Assembly: GCF_904831005.1 (NCBI RefSeq)
Contig: NZ_LR882982.1
Coordinates: 1,240,001 to 1,304,000 of the forward strand
Source of the DNA: Microbacterium hydrocarbonoxydans
GTDB taxonomy: Bacteria; Actinomycetota; Actinomycetes; Actinomycetales; Microbacteriaceae
DNA: 64,000 nt
Direction of reading: 5' to 3'
The notes beneath the pieces are model-generated. The model ran no database searches. It saw nothing but the letters and a program-made list of their open reading frames with translations, and was not told the origin of the DNA. The position numbers and the translations under genes are program-made. Positions 50,728 through 59,101 of this stretch are shown here, piece by piece (the stretch's first letter is position 1; each line of letters starts with the position of its first letter).

Positions 50728-51354
50728 ATGACGGATTCGACACCCGAACGCTCCACAACCACACGCATCCTCGATGTGGTCACGGTCGTACTGCTCTCGG
50801 TCACGGCCGTCATCACCGCATGGTGCGGGTTCGAGGCGTCGAAGTGGGGCGGCGAGATGTCGATCGCCTTCAGCCAGGCGTCGAGCGCGCGAGTGCAGGC
50901 CGCATCGGCGCAGGCGACGGCCCAGGCCGCTCGACAGTACGACCTCACGATCTACACCGAGTGGGTGCTGGCCGAAGCAGACGGACGACAGGAGCTCGTG
51001 AGCTTCATCGAGCAGCGGTTCTCTCCGGAGTTCGCGGTCGCGTTCGATGCCTGGATCGCCGAGGATCGAGAGTCACAAGGCCCCTTCGTGATGGAGGAGT
51101 ACGTGCCTCCGGGCACGACCGAGGCCGCCGAACTCAACGCCCGAGCGGATGCGAAGTTCGAGGAGGCGCTCGCCAACAATCAGCGGGGCGACGACTACTC
51201 GCTGCTCACGGTGCTGTTCGCTCTGGTGCTCTTCTTCGCGGCGCTCTCGCAGCACCAGAGCGCCGTGTGGCGCCGCAGGACATTCCTGGCGCTCGCGGGC
51301 GTGATCGCGGTCGTGGGCTTGGTGATCCTCCTGACCTTCCCGATCAAGATCTGA
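50728..51354 (+). CDS. Membrane protein of unknown function (three hydrophobic segments)
   Basis: A 208-residue protein: a helix at about 15-35 with an AWCGFEASKW segment, an Ala/Gln-rich extracytoplasmic helical region (SSARVQAASAQATAQAARQY) and two C-terminal helices (LLTVLFALVLFFAAL and FLALAGVIAVVGLVILLTF). It somewhat resembles DUF4337-type proteins. Function unknown. It directly precedes the SulP 2 gene and starts at the predicted transcription start. Confidence 0.65.
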   Translation: MTDSTPERSTTTRILDVVTVVLLSVTAVITAWCGFEASKWGGEMSIAFSQASSARVQAASAQATAQAARQYDLTIYTEWVLAEADGRQELVSFIEQRFSPEFAVAFDAWIAEDRESQGPFVMEEYVPPGTTEAAELNARADAKFEEALANNQRGDDYSLLTVLFALVLFFAALSQHQSAVWRRRTFLALAGVIAVVGLVILLTFPIKI

Positions 51355-51370
51355 TTCCGGTCGGCTGCAG

Positions 51371-53062
51371 ATGACCGGGGAGGAGATGCAGCAGCGGTGG
51401 CTGCGCTATCGGCGTCGATTCGGCACGCGGCGCACCATCTTCAGCGATCTGAAGTCCGGAATCGTGCTGGGCGTCGAGAGCGTGCCGGACGGACTCGCGT
51501 CGGGACTGCTGGCCGGAGTGAACCCGGTGATGGGGCTGAACGCGTATATCGTCGGTACCTTCGCGGGCGCGCTCGCCACCGGATCCGTCTTCATGTCGGT
51601 GCAGGCGACCGGGGCGATGGCCGTGATCATCGCCGACGTGCCCGAGGTGCACGGCGACCACGGCATGGGCGCGATGGCCACGCTGACCGTGATGGCGGGC
51701 ATCGTGATGCTGGTTCTGGGTGTCGCTCGTCTGGGCAGCCTCGTGCGCTTCATCCCGACCGCCGTGCTCATCGGCTTCGTCAACGCGGTCGCCGTGAACA
51801 TCGTGCTCAGCCAGCTCGAGAACTTCACGGGGTTCGACAGCGAGGCCGACGCTCGTCTGCTGAGAGTCGTCGACATCGTCGCGAACGTGCTGCAGATCAG
51901 CTGGTGGTCGGTGCTCGTGGGCGCCGTCACGATCGGGCTGATCCTCGTGCTCGAGCGGACTGCGCTCGGCGCGCTGTCGATGGTCGTCGCGATCATCGTC
52001 GGATCCGTGCTCGCCGTGGTGCTGCCGACCGGCGCGGTGGCGACGATCGCCGATGTGGCGGAGGCCGGCCGGAGTCTTCCCTCGATCTCGCTGCCCGACC
52101 TGTCGACGTTCTTCGTGCTGATCGTGCCTGCCCTGTCGCTGGCGCTGGTCGGCCTCGTGCAGGGCGCCGCGATCTCGGGATCCATCCCGAACCCTGACGG
52201 ACGCTATCCCGATGCCTCTGCGGACTTCCGGGGCCAGGGCATCGCGAACATCGCCACCGGGATGCTGCAGGGCATCCCGGTCGGCGGCTCCATGTCGGCG
52301 ACGGCGCTGTCTCGCGCGGCGGGCGCCCGCAGCGCGGCGGGAAACCTCATCGCGGCCGTGGTGATGGTGCTCACGATGCTGCTGTTCGGGCCGCTCATCG
52401 GGTACATCGCGATGCCGGCTCTCGCCGGACTCCTGATCCTGGTCGGGATCAGGACCGTCAAGCCGCACCAGATCATCATGGTGTTCAAGACCGGTGTGGT
52501 GCAGATCGCGGTGTTCCTGGTGACATTCGCGCTCACGCTCCTGATTCCCCTGCAGTACGCCGTGCTCGCAGGAGTGGGGCTCGCCGTGGTGCTCCAGATC
52601 GCGCGGCAGTCGAATCGCGTGCGTGTGCGTCGGTGGGTCTTCGACGAGCCGAACGGACGACCGATCGAACAGGATCCACCCGCGACCCTCGAACCGGGCG
52701 AGACGGTCGTGCTGACCCCGTACGGCAGCCTCTTCTTCGCCTCAGCCCCCTCGTTCCGACAGCAGCTGCCGGATGCCGACGGCAGCACTCCCGGAGCCTT
52801 CGTCGTCATCCGTCTCCGCGGCACGGACGAGCTGGGCGTCACCTTCCTCACCATGATCCGCACCTACGCACAGGAGCTCGCGGGGGCGGGGGCCACGCTG
52901 ATGGTCGCAGGAGTCGGGCCGCGCGTACAGGCGCAGCTGGCGTCGACGGGTGTGCGCGCCGTGATCGGCGAGGAGAACATCTTCGTCGAACAGCCACGAC
53001 TCGGAGATGCATTGCAGGATGCGCTCGCCGAGGTGGCGCGTCGTCGAGCCGACGCCGGATGA
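51371..53062 (+). CDS. SulP family anion transporter with STAS domain, copy 2
   Basis: A 563-residue SulP protein. FSDLKSGIVLGVESVPDGLASGLLAGVNPVMGLNAYIVG gives the first helices, with the SulP core pattern PVGGSMSATALSRAAGARSAAGNLIA later, and a divergent STAS domain from about residue 440. An ATG 15 bases further on, with GGGGAGGAG just before it, is an alternative start. It is co-transcribed with the preceding membrane protein. Confidence 0.9.
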   Translation: MTGEEMQQRWLRYRRRFGTRRTIFSDLKSGIVLGVESVPDGLASGLLAGVNPVMGLNAYIVGTFAGALATGSVFMSVQATGAMAVIIADVPEVHGDHGMGAMATLTVMAGIVMLVLGVARLGSLVRFIPTAVLIGFVNAVAVNIVLSQLENFTGFDSEADARLLRVVDIVANVLQISWWSVLVGAVTIGLILVLERTALGALSMVVAIIVGSVLAVVLPTGAVATIADVAEAGRSLPSISLPDLSTFFVLIVPALSLALVGLVQGAAISGSIPNPDGRYPDASADFRGQGIANIATGMLQGIPVGGSMSATALSRAAGARSAAGNLIAAVVMVLTMLLFGPLIGYIAMPALAGLLILVGIRTVKPHQIIMVFKTGVVQIAVFLVTFALTLLIPLQYAVLAGVGLAVVLQIARQSNRVRVRRWVFDEPNGRPIEQDPPATLEPGETVVLTPYGSLFFASAPSFRQQLPDADGSTPGAFVVIRLRGTDELGVTFLTMIRTYAQELAGAGATLMVAGVGPRVQAQLASTGVRAVIGEENIFVEQPRLGDALQDALAEVARRRADAG

Positions 53063-53067
53063 GTCAC

Positions 53068-53084
53068 TCACCCTGCCGGGGTGA
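53068..53084. promoter_or_regulatory. TCACCC palindrome, copy e (arylsulfatase)
   Basis: TCACCCTGCCGGGGTGA. TAGCCT (53115-53120) begins exactly 30 bases downstream. Confidence 0.8.
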
Positions 53085-53114
53085 CGTGCGGACGTGACCT
53101 CGGCCGGTCGTGGC

Positions 53115-53120
53115 TAGCCT
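53115..53120 (+). promoter_or_regulatory. -10 element (TAGCCT) of the arylsulfatase gene
   Basis: TAGCCT, predicted start near 53127, then a 36-base leader ending in AAGGAGAGACG before the ATG. Confidence 0.5.
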
Positions 53121-53162
53121 CGCGGCACGGGCCATTTCTCACACGGTGACGAAGGAGAGACG

Positions 53163-55496
53163 ATGTCGGAATTCAACGCGGACTTCTCGGGCAAGGTCGA
53201 GCTCGACGTCAGGGACTCGGTGCCGGACTGGTCGCCGTACGAGCTGCCGACCGCGCCCGAGGGTGCACCGAACGTGCTGGTCGTGCTCTACGACGACACG
53301 GGACTCGCCTCCTGGTCGCCCTATGGCGGACGCATCAACATGCCGACGATGGATCGCCTGGCGCAATCGGGTCTCACCTACACGCAGTGGCACACCACGT
53401 CGCTGTGCTCGCCGACGCGCTCGACCATGCTCACCGGGCGCAACCACCACGTCAACCGCGCCGGAGTCATCATGGAGGGCACGAACGGGTTCCCCGGGTT
53501 CGCGGGGCGTCTGCCGGCCGAGTGCGCGACCGTCGGTCAGATCCTGCAGCAGAACGGATACTCGACGTTCTGGGTCGGGAAGAACCACAACGTGCCCGAA
53601 GAGGATGTGGCGCCGGGCGGGAACCGCTCGATGTGGCCGCTGCAGCTCGGATTCGATCGCTTCTACGGCTTCCTCGGCGGCGAGACGAACAACTGGTATC
53701 CCGACCTCGTCGAGGACAACCATTTCATCGACCCCCCTGCGACGCCGGAGGAGGGATACCACCTCTCGAAGGACCTCGCGGATCAGGCTCTGCGCATGAT
53801 CCGGAACCAGCAGTCCTCGAACCCGTCCAAGCCCTGGTACATGTGGTTCTGCCCCGGCGCCAACCACGCGCCCCACCATGCCCCGCAGGAGTACATCGAC
53901 AAGTACAGGGGCGCCTTCGACGACGGCTACGACGCCTACCGCGAGTGGGTGCTCGCTCGCATGGTCGAGAAGGGCATCGTGCCCGAGGACACCGCACTGA
54001 CCCCGATCAACCCGCTGCCCGACGACGTCGCGAACCCGGCAGACGCGGTGCGGCCGTGGGAGGAGTTGAACGACGACGAGAAGCGCCTGTTCGCGCGGTT
54101 CGCCGAGGTGTTCGCGGGGTTCTCTGAATACACCGACGCGCAGGTCGGGCGGATCATCGACTATCTCGAGGAGAGCGGTCAGCTGGAGAACACGCTCGTC
54201 TTCTACTGCGCCGACAACGGCGCGTCGGGGGAGGGCTCGCCCAACGGCTCGGTCAATGAGAACAAGTTCTTCAACGGCTACCCCGACGACCTGACGGAGA
54301 ACCTGGCGATGCTCGACCGCCTGGGATCCGCCGACACCTACAACCACTATCCGACGGGCTGGGCCGTCGCCTTCTCGACGCCGTTCCAGATGTTCAAGCG
54401 CTACTCGCAGTTCGCCGGCGGCACGTGCGACCCCATGGTGATCCACTGGCCGAAGGGCATCACGGCTCAGGGAGAGCTGCGTCATCAGTACCACCACTCG
54501 GTCGATGTCGTCGCGACGGTGCTCGATGTGGTCGGCATCGAGATGCCGGAGGTGTTCCGCGGCGTGAAGCAGCATCCTCTCAACGGGGTGTCGATGAAGT
54601 ACAGCTTCGATGCGGCGCCGGACGCGGCGACCGAGAAGAAGACGCAGTACTACTCGATGCTCGGTACGCGCGGCATCTGGAAGGACGGGTGGAAGGCCGC
54701 TGCCGTGCATGCGCCGCTGACCGGCAAGGGGCACTTCGAGGACGACGTGTGGGAGCTCTACAACGTCGAGGTCGACCGCTCGGAGTCGAACGACCTCGCA
54801 GCGAGCCAGCCCGAGAAGCTGCAGGAGCTCATCACCGCGTGGTTCGAGGAGGCCGATGCCAACTTCGTCCTCCCGCTGGACGACCGTTCCGCGAGGGAGC
54901 AGCTGACGATCGACCGTCCACAGGCGGAGAAGCCTCGCGAGCGCTACATCTACTATCCCGACACCGCCGCCGTGCCCGAGAGCGTCGCGGTCAACGTGCG
55001 AGGTCGCTCGTACAAGATCATTGCCGACGTGGTGCTCGACGAAGGGGCGGAGGGAGTGCTGTTCGCCCACGGATCGAGGTTCGGCGGACACTCGCTGTTC
55101 ATCAAGGACAACCGGCTCACCTACGTCTACAACTTCCTCGGCATCCCGCCCGAGCAGACCTTCACCTCGGATGAGCTGACTCCCGGACCGCACACACTCG
55201 GTGTCGAGTTCGTGCGAGAAGGTGCGGGGGAACACGGCGAGTCGATCGGCACCGCGACGCTCTATATCGACGACCAGGCGGTCGCCTCGGGGCCGATGCG
55301 CGCCCAGATCGGCAAGTTCACGCTGTGCGGAGACGGTCTCTGCATCGGTTGGGACAGTGCAGATCCGGTGAGCAGCCAGTACGGAGTTCCCTTCCCGTTC
55401 ACCGGCGGCAAGCTGCTCGGGGTCGGCGTCGATGTGAGCGCCGAGCAGTACCTCGACCTCGAGCTCGAAGCCGCCGCGATGCTCTCCCGCGAATAG
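53163..55496 (+). CDS. Arylsulfatase (Cys-type, formylglycine-dependent sulfatase)
   Basis: A 777-residue type I sulfatase. The signature CSPTRSTMLTGR has Cys82, the residue converted to formylglycine, and Arg86. Metal ligands DD at 44-45 (VLYDDTG) and ADNGASGEG further on are present. A C-terminal extension of about 230 residues, beta-rich (YLDLELEA end), follows the catalytic domain. There is no signal peptide or lipobox, so the enzyme appears cytoplasmic, unless exported by another route. It hydrolyses sulfate esters and so could release sulfate. No formylglycine-generating enzyme is in the window. It lies downstream of SulP 2 and convergent to SulP 3. Confidence 0.93.
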   Translation: MSEFNADFSGKVELDVRDSVPDWSPYELPTAPEGAPNVLVVLYDDTGLASWSPYGGRINMPTMDRLAQSGLTYTQWHTTSLCSPTRSTMLTGRNHHVNRAGVIMEGTNGFPGFAGRLPAECATVGQILQQNGYSTFWVGKNHNVPEEDVAPGGNRSMWPLQLGFDRFYGFLGGETNNWYPDLVEDNHFIDPPATPEEGYHLSKDLADQALRMIRNQQSSNPSKPWYMWFCPGANHAPHHAPQEYIDKYRGAFDDGYDAYREWVLARMVEKGIVPEDTALTPINPLPDDVANPADAVRPWEELNDDEKRLFARFAEVFAGFSEYTDAQVGRIIDYLEESGQLENTLVFYCADNGASGEGSPNGSVNENKFFNGYPDDLTENLAMLDRLGSADTYNHYPTGWAVAFSTPFQMFKRYSQFAGGTCDPMVIHWPKGITAQGELRHQYHHSVDVVATVLDVVGIEMPEVFRGVKQHPLNGVSMKYSFDAAPDAATEKKTQYYSMLGTRGIWKDGWKAAAVHAPLTGKGHFEDDVWELYNVEVDRSESNDLAASQPEKLQELITAWFEEADANFVLPLDDRSAREQLTIDRPQAEKPRERYIYYPDTAAVPESVAVNVRGRSYKIIADVVLDEGAEGVLFAHGSRFGGHSLFIKDNRLTYVYNFLGIPPEQTFTSDELTPGPHTLGVEFVREGAGEHGESIGTATLYIDDQAVASGPMRAQIGKFTLCGDGLCIGWDSADPVSSQYGVPFPFTGGKLLGVGVDVSAEQYLDLELEAAAMLSRE

Positions 55497-55504
55497 CGCG
55501 CCGG

Positions 55505-55537
55505 GGCGTTCACCGCTGTGCGGTCGCGGTGAACGCC
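55505..55537. terminator. Possible terminator hairpin between arylsulfatase and SulP 3
   Basis: A 12-bp stem (55505-55516 with 55526-55537) and a 9-base loop overlap the 3' end of the minus-strand SulP gene and lie eight bases beyond the arylsulfatase stop. No T tract. Confidence 0.4.
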
Positions 55538-57144
55538 TCGTCGACGCTCGCGTGCACGCGCCCCTCGGCGATCATGCGCTGATACCACTCGGTCTTCACC
55601 GCGATCGACGTCGCGCGCTCAGGCAGCGCGGCGATGTGCAGGGTGCTTCCGATCGCCGAGAGCTCGCGATCCAGGTCCTCGAGCATGTCGAGCACGGTGA
55701 TGGTCACGATGTCGAGCCGCAGCGCGTCGAGGATCACGATGCGCACCGGCTCTGGTCGTTCGGTCGAGATCTGGATGATCGCCCTCTCACACGCGAGCGC
55801 GTTGGCCGTGTACAGGCCGCGCACGATATGGATCGCGATACGGCCGTCGCGCTCGCCCACGATCTCGAGCCGGGGGACGTTGAGCTCGCGCAGCACCAGG
55901 ATCAGTGTGAGAGCGACCCCGGCAGCCACGGCGGCCAGCAGTCCGACGGTCAGCCCGAGCACAGCGACGATGAGCGCGATCCAGAAGTCCGTGGGGCTGA
56001 TCCGCGCCCATCGGATGAGCAGGGGGATGTCGACGAGCCCCGCGACGGCGAGGAAGACCATCGCGGCGAGAGTCGCCTGGGGGAGCAGTGACACGACCGG
56101 GCCGAGGAAGACGGCCACCACGATCGCGAGCGCGACGGTGACGAGCGTCGCGAGCTGGGTCCTGGCGCCGGCATCTCGGTTGACGGCGCTCTGCGAGAAC
56201 CCGCCCGCTGCCGGGAGCACGGTGAAGAAGGTTCCCGCGAGGTTCGCGGCTCCGACAGCGACGAGCTCCTGGTCGGCGTCGATCGCGGGCTCGGTCATGC
56301 GCCGCATGCTGCGCGCGACGGCCGCGGTCTCGAGGAAGACCATCACCGCGATCGCGAGAGCGCCCGGAAGCAGGGCTCCGATCTGCGTGAGGTCGGGCAG
56401 GCCCGGTGTCGGCAGCCCCGAGGGTACGGGGTCGATGAGCGCCACGCCCCTCTCGTCGAGGCTCGCGAGCGCGACCAGAGCGATGCCGGCGACGACCACC
56501 ACGAGCGTTCCCGGGATCCTGGGCGCGAACCGCTTCAGCACGAGGAGGACGACCAGACTTCCCGCCGACAGCGCCACCGTCGGCAGGTTGATGCTCTCTG
56601 CGGCCGCGATCGCAGCCTCGATGGTGCGGAAGAACCCTTCTCCCGAGACTTCGGAGGTCTCGCCGAGGAGCTTGGGGAGTTGCCCCACGGCGACCGTTCC
56701 GCCGACGCCGATCTTGACTCCCAGGATGGTCGCGGCACTGATGTTCTCGACCAGCGATCCCCATCGCAGCAGTCGTGCCACCAGCAGCAGCAGGCCGACC
56801 AGCATCGCCAGGGTCATCAGGCTGCCGGCCGGATCCTCGACGCTCGATGCGACGGATGCCGTCACCAGCGTCGTGGCGGTGAGAGTGGCGATGGTCGAGG
56901 TCGTCGATACACTCATCGCGCGGGACCCGCCGAGCAGCGCATACACGAGCATCGGGATGATGCACGTGTAGAGCCCGACCTGCACGGGCAGGTTCGCGAT
57001 GGTGGCATAGGCCATCGCCTGGGGCACGACCACGGCGCCGGCGGCCAGGCCGGCGACGATGTCGGGCACCAGCCACTCGCGACGGTATCCGGCCATGCTC
57101 GGCAGAAGGGTGCGCGGGGCGCGCCGCGTGGCGTGGTCGCTCAT
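55510..57144 (-). CDS. SulP family anion transporter with STAS domain, copy 3
   Basis: A 544-residue SulP protein. It opens VPDIVAGLAAGAVVVPQAMAYATIANLPVQVGLYTCIIP, with PAAGGFSQSAVNRDAGARTQLATL in the core and a C-terminal STAS domain (about 420-535). The ATG at 57144 lies exactly six bases after a CAGCAT hexamer, itself 30 bases from palindrome copy f, so the mRNA is probably leaderless. It is the most canonical of the three SulP proteins in its N-terminal motif and may carry sulfate or bicarbonate. Confidence 0.92.
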   Translation of the reverse strand: MSDHATRRAPRTLLPSMAGYRREWLVPDIVAGLAAGAVVVPQAMAYATIANLPVQVGLYTCIIPMLVYALLGGSRAMSVSTTSTIATLTATTLVTASVASSVEDPAGSLMTLAMLVGLLLLVARLLRWGSLVENISAATILGVKIGVGGTVAVGQLPKLLGETSEVSGEGFFRTIEAAIAAAESINLPTVALSAGSLVVLLVLKRFAPRIPGTLVVVVAGIALVALASLDERGVALIDPVPSGLPTPGLPDLTQIGALLPGALAIAVMVFLETAAVARSMRRMTEPAIDADQELVAVGAANLAGTFFTVLPAAGGFSQSAVNRDAGARTQLATLVTVALAIVVAVFLGPVVSLLPQATLAAMVFLAVAGLVDIPLLIRWARISPTDFWIALIVAVLGLTVGLLAAVAAGVALTLILVLRELNVPRLEIVGERDGRIAIHIVRGLYTANALACERAIIQISTERPEPVRIVILDALRLDIVTITVLDMLEDLDRELSAIGSTLHIAALPERATSIAVKTEWYQRMIAEGRVHASVDEAFTATAQR

Positions 57145-57150
57145 GTGCTC

Positions 57151-57156
57151 ATGCTG
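57151..57156 (-). promoter_or_regulatory. -10 element (CAGCAT) of SulP 3, leaderless
   Basis: On the minus strand CAGCAT lies 30 bases beyond palindrome copy f and six bases before the ATG at 57144. Confidence 0.55.
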
Positions 57157-57186
57157 GCATCGCGGGGGTGTGCACTCGCGGGTACG

Positions 57187-57203
57187 TCACCCGTCGCGGG
57201 CGA
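57187..57203. promoter_or_regulatory. TCACCC palindrome, copy f (SulP 3)
   Basis: TCACCCGTCGCGGGCGA, read here on the plus strand. It lies seven bases beyond the stop of the potassium channel gene and upstream of SulP 3. Confidence 0.8.
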
Positions 57204-57210
57204 GGGGCGG

Positions 57211-57912
57211 TCAGAGCTCCCCGCGAGTCTCGTCGCGGTGCGTGATCCGCCGCACGCGGTCGCCGATGTACGAGATGACGAGCGCCGAGGTCGTGCCCAC
57301 GATCGCGATGCCGCCGATCATCAGGCAGACCGCGTACACGCGTCCGAGGGCTGTCACGGGGTACGTGTCGCCGTACCCGACCGTGGCGATCGTGACGCAC
57401 GCCCACCAGATCGCGCTTCCGAAGTCGACGATCGTCGCGTCGGGGGCGCCTCGCTCGACCTGCAGGGTCGCGAGCGAGATGAAATACACGAACAGCACCG
57501 TGTAAGCGAGGGCGAAGGTGATGATCTGCGCCCTGACTGCATTGCCGGTGCGGCTCTGGAAGTACGGGAGGCCGCGCGCGAGCTCGACCACGCGGAAGGC
57601 TCGGAACAGGGGGACGAGAACCGAGAGGACCTCGACCGGATGGTGCACGAGGAAAGCCACGCGCTGCCCGGCGGGCGTGAGCACCACCCGCACGATGAGG
57701 TCGATCATCAGCGCGACCCAGGTGATCGCGATCTCGAGGGCGAGGGTCACGCGCACCCAGTCGGGGAGTTGCGGCACGAGCACGAGCACCGAGTAGGCGA
57801 CGATGAAGCCGAGACCGAGCACCGTGAGAGGCACGGTCGCTGCCGACTCCCAGCGATGCAGCGTCGACTCCGAACCGCGCGGGTCCTGCGCGTCGACCGT
57901 CGAGCGACTCAT
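57211..57912 (-). CDS. Voltage-gated-type potassium channel (six-helix, TVGYGD)
   Basis: A 233-residue protein with five to six hydrophobic segments. An S4-like basic helix (LFRAFRVVELARGL, about 102-116) precedes the pore, whose selectivity filter TVGYGD is at 177-182, followed by the last helix and a short cytoplasmic tail. It lacks an RCK domain. It should pass K+ across the cytoplasmic membrane and set membrane potential. It is 70 bases downstream of AI-2E copy 2 on the same strand, in the HAD operon run by copy g. Confidence 0.9.
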   Translation of the reverse strand: MSRSTVDAQDPRGSESTLHRWESAATVPLTVLGLGFIVAYSVLVLVPQLPDWVRVTLALEIAITWVALMIDLIVRVVLTPAGQRVAFLVHHPVEVLSVLVPLFRAFRVVELARGLPYFQSRTGNAVRAQIITFALAYTVLFVYFISLATLQVERGAPDATIVDFGSAIWWACVTIATVGYGDTYPVTALGRVYAVCLMIGGIAIVGTTSALVISYIGDRVRRITHRDETRGEL

Positions 57913-57982
57913 GCCGCCGTCTCCGGCCGGCCAGGAGCGGGCGATCGCCGCGGCGGCGGATGCACCATGCCCAGCGCATCGG

Positions 57983-59101
57983 TCATCTCGGCCACCGCCT
58001 CACGCGCTGCGAATACCGGGGGACGCGACGCGGCCTGTGCGCATCACTCGTTTCCGGTGCGGGGCGCGCCGTGCGGTCGCCCGAGACCCAGCGCAGCCAG
58101 AGCGTCTCATCGCTGCCCTCCAGAAGCAGCGCGCGCGTGGCAAGGGTCAGTGGAACAGCGAGCAGCGCGCCGACGGGGCCGATGATCACGGTCCAGAACA
58201 CCACGGCGAAGAAGCTCAGCGTCACGCTGAGCCCCACGGCATCACTCACGAACGCCGGTTGCACGAAGACCTGGAGCACCACGTTCACGACGCAGTACAC
58301 GGCGACGACCGCGAGGAGCAGTGGCCACCCACCCACCGCCAGGGCGAGGATCGCCGGAGGGACGAGGCCGATCACGAAGCCGATGTTGGGGATGAAGTTG
58401 GTCACGAACGCCAGGACCGCCCACAGCACGGGAGCCGGAACTCCGAGCCACCACAGCGCGAGGCCGTCGAGCGTCGCGACGATGGCACCGAACACGGTGT
58501 TGACCACGTAGTAGCGCCGGATGTGGGTGTTCAGCCTCGAGATCCGCGCGATCGTCTCGGCCTTGCGGGCGCCGAACTCGATCGAGGCCCGCTGGTAGCG
58601 ACCGGCATCCACCGCCATCACGACCACGTAGGCGCAGACCAGGAAGAGAGCGACGGCGATGCCGAAGACGGCGCTGCCGATGCCGCGAGCGACAGCGACG
58701 AGAGCGGGCACGACCGTGCTCTCGACCGCCACGACATCAGGGCTCGCGGCTCCGGGGCCGTGCGCGACCCAGCTGTCGAGCTGCGCCGCGACATGGGCGA
58801 GATCGCCGTCGGTCGACAGATCGCCGAGCAACTGGGCGAACTGCACTCCTGCGACCCAGATCAGTGCGCCCATCACGAGCAGCACCGAGTATGCGAGCGC
58901 GATGATCGCAGAGACGCCCAGGCCCCGCGGCCACCCGCGTCGCACGAGCGCGCTGCTCGCCGGGCTGCAGATCACGACGACGACCAGGGCGACCGCGAGC
59001 GGCGCGATGACATCTCGCAGCAGCCACGCTCCGACGAGCGCGACGGTCGCGCACGCCAGCACCACGAGGACGTGGCTGCCGGCAGCGCGACGAGTGCTCA
59101 C
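57983..59101 (-). CDS. AI-2E family transporter, copy 2
   Basis: A 372-residue membrane protein with about eight hydrophobic segments. The AI-2E pattern RRGWPRGLGVSAIIALAYSVLLV and FVTNFIPNIGFVIGLVPPAILAL is clear, and PVGALLAVPLTLATRALLLE closes the domain. The GTG start at 59101 overlaps the HAD stop (GTGA). It is paralogous to the gene at 45548, both lying in palindrome-controlled transcripts. Confidence 0.88.
   Translation of the reverse strand: MSTRRAAGSHVLVVLACATVALVGAWLLRDVIAPLAVALVVVVICSPASSALVRRGWPRGLGVSAIIALAYSVLLVMGALIWVAGVQFAQLLGDLSTDGDLAHVAAQLDSWVAHGPGAASPDVVAVESTVVPALVAVARGIGSAVFGIAVALFLVCAYVVVMAVDAGRYQRASIEFGARKAETIARISRLNTHIRRYYVVNTVFGAIVATLDGLALWWLGVPAPVLWAVLAFVTNFIPNIGFVIGLVPPAILALAVGGWPLLLAVVAVYCVVNVVLQVFVQPAFVSDAVGLSVTLSFFAVVFWTVIIGPVGALLAVPLTLATRALLLEGSDETLWLRWVSGDRTARPAPETSDAHRPRRVPRYSQRVRRWPR

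Noticed and set aside
53139..55235. A 698-codon open frame antisense to the arylsulfatase
   Set aside because: Mirror-frame artefact; the plus frame has all sulfatase motifs.
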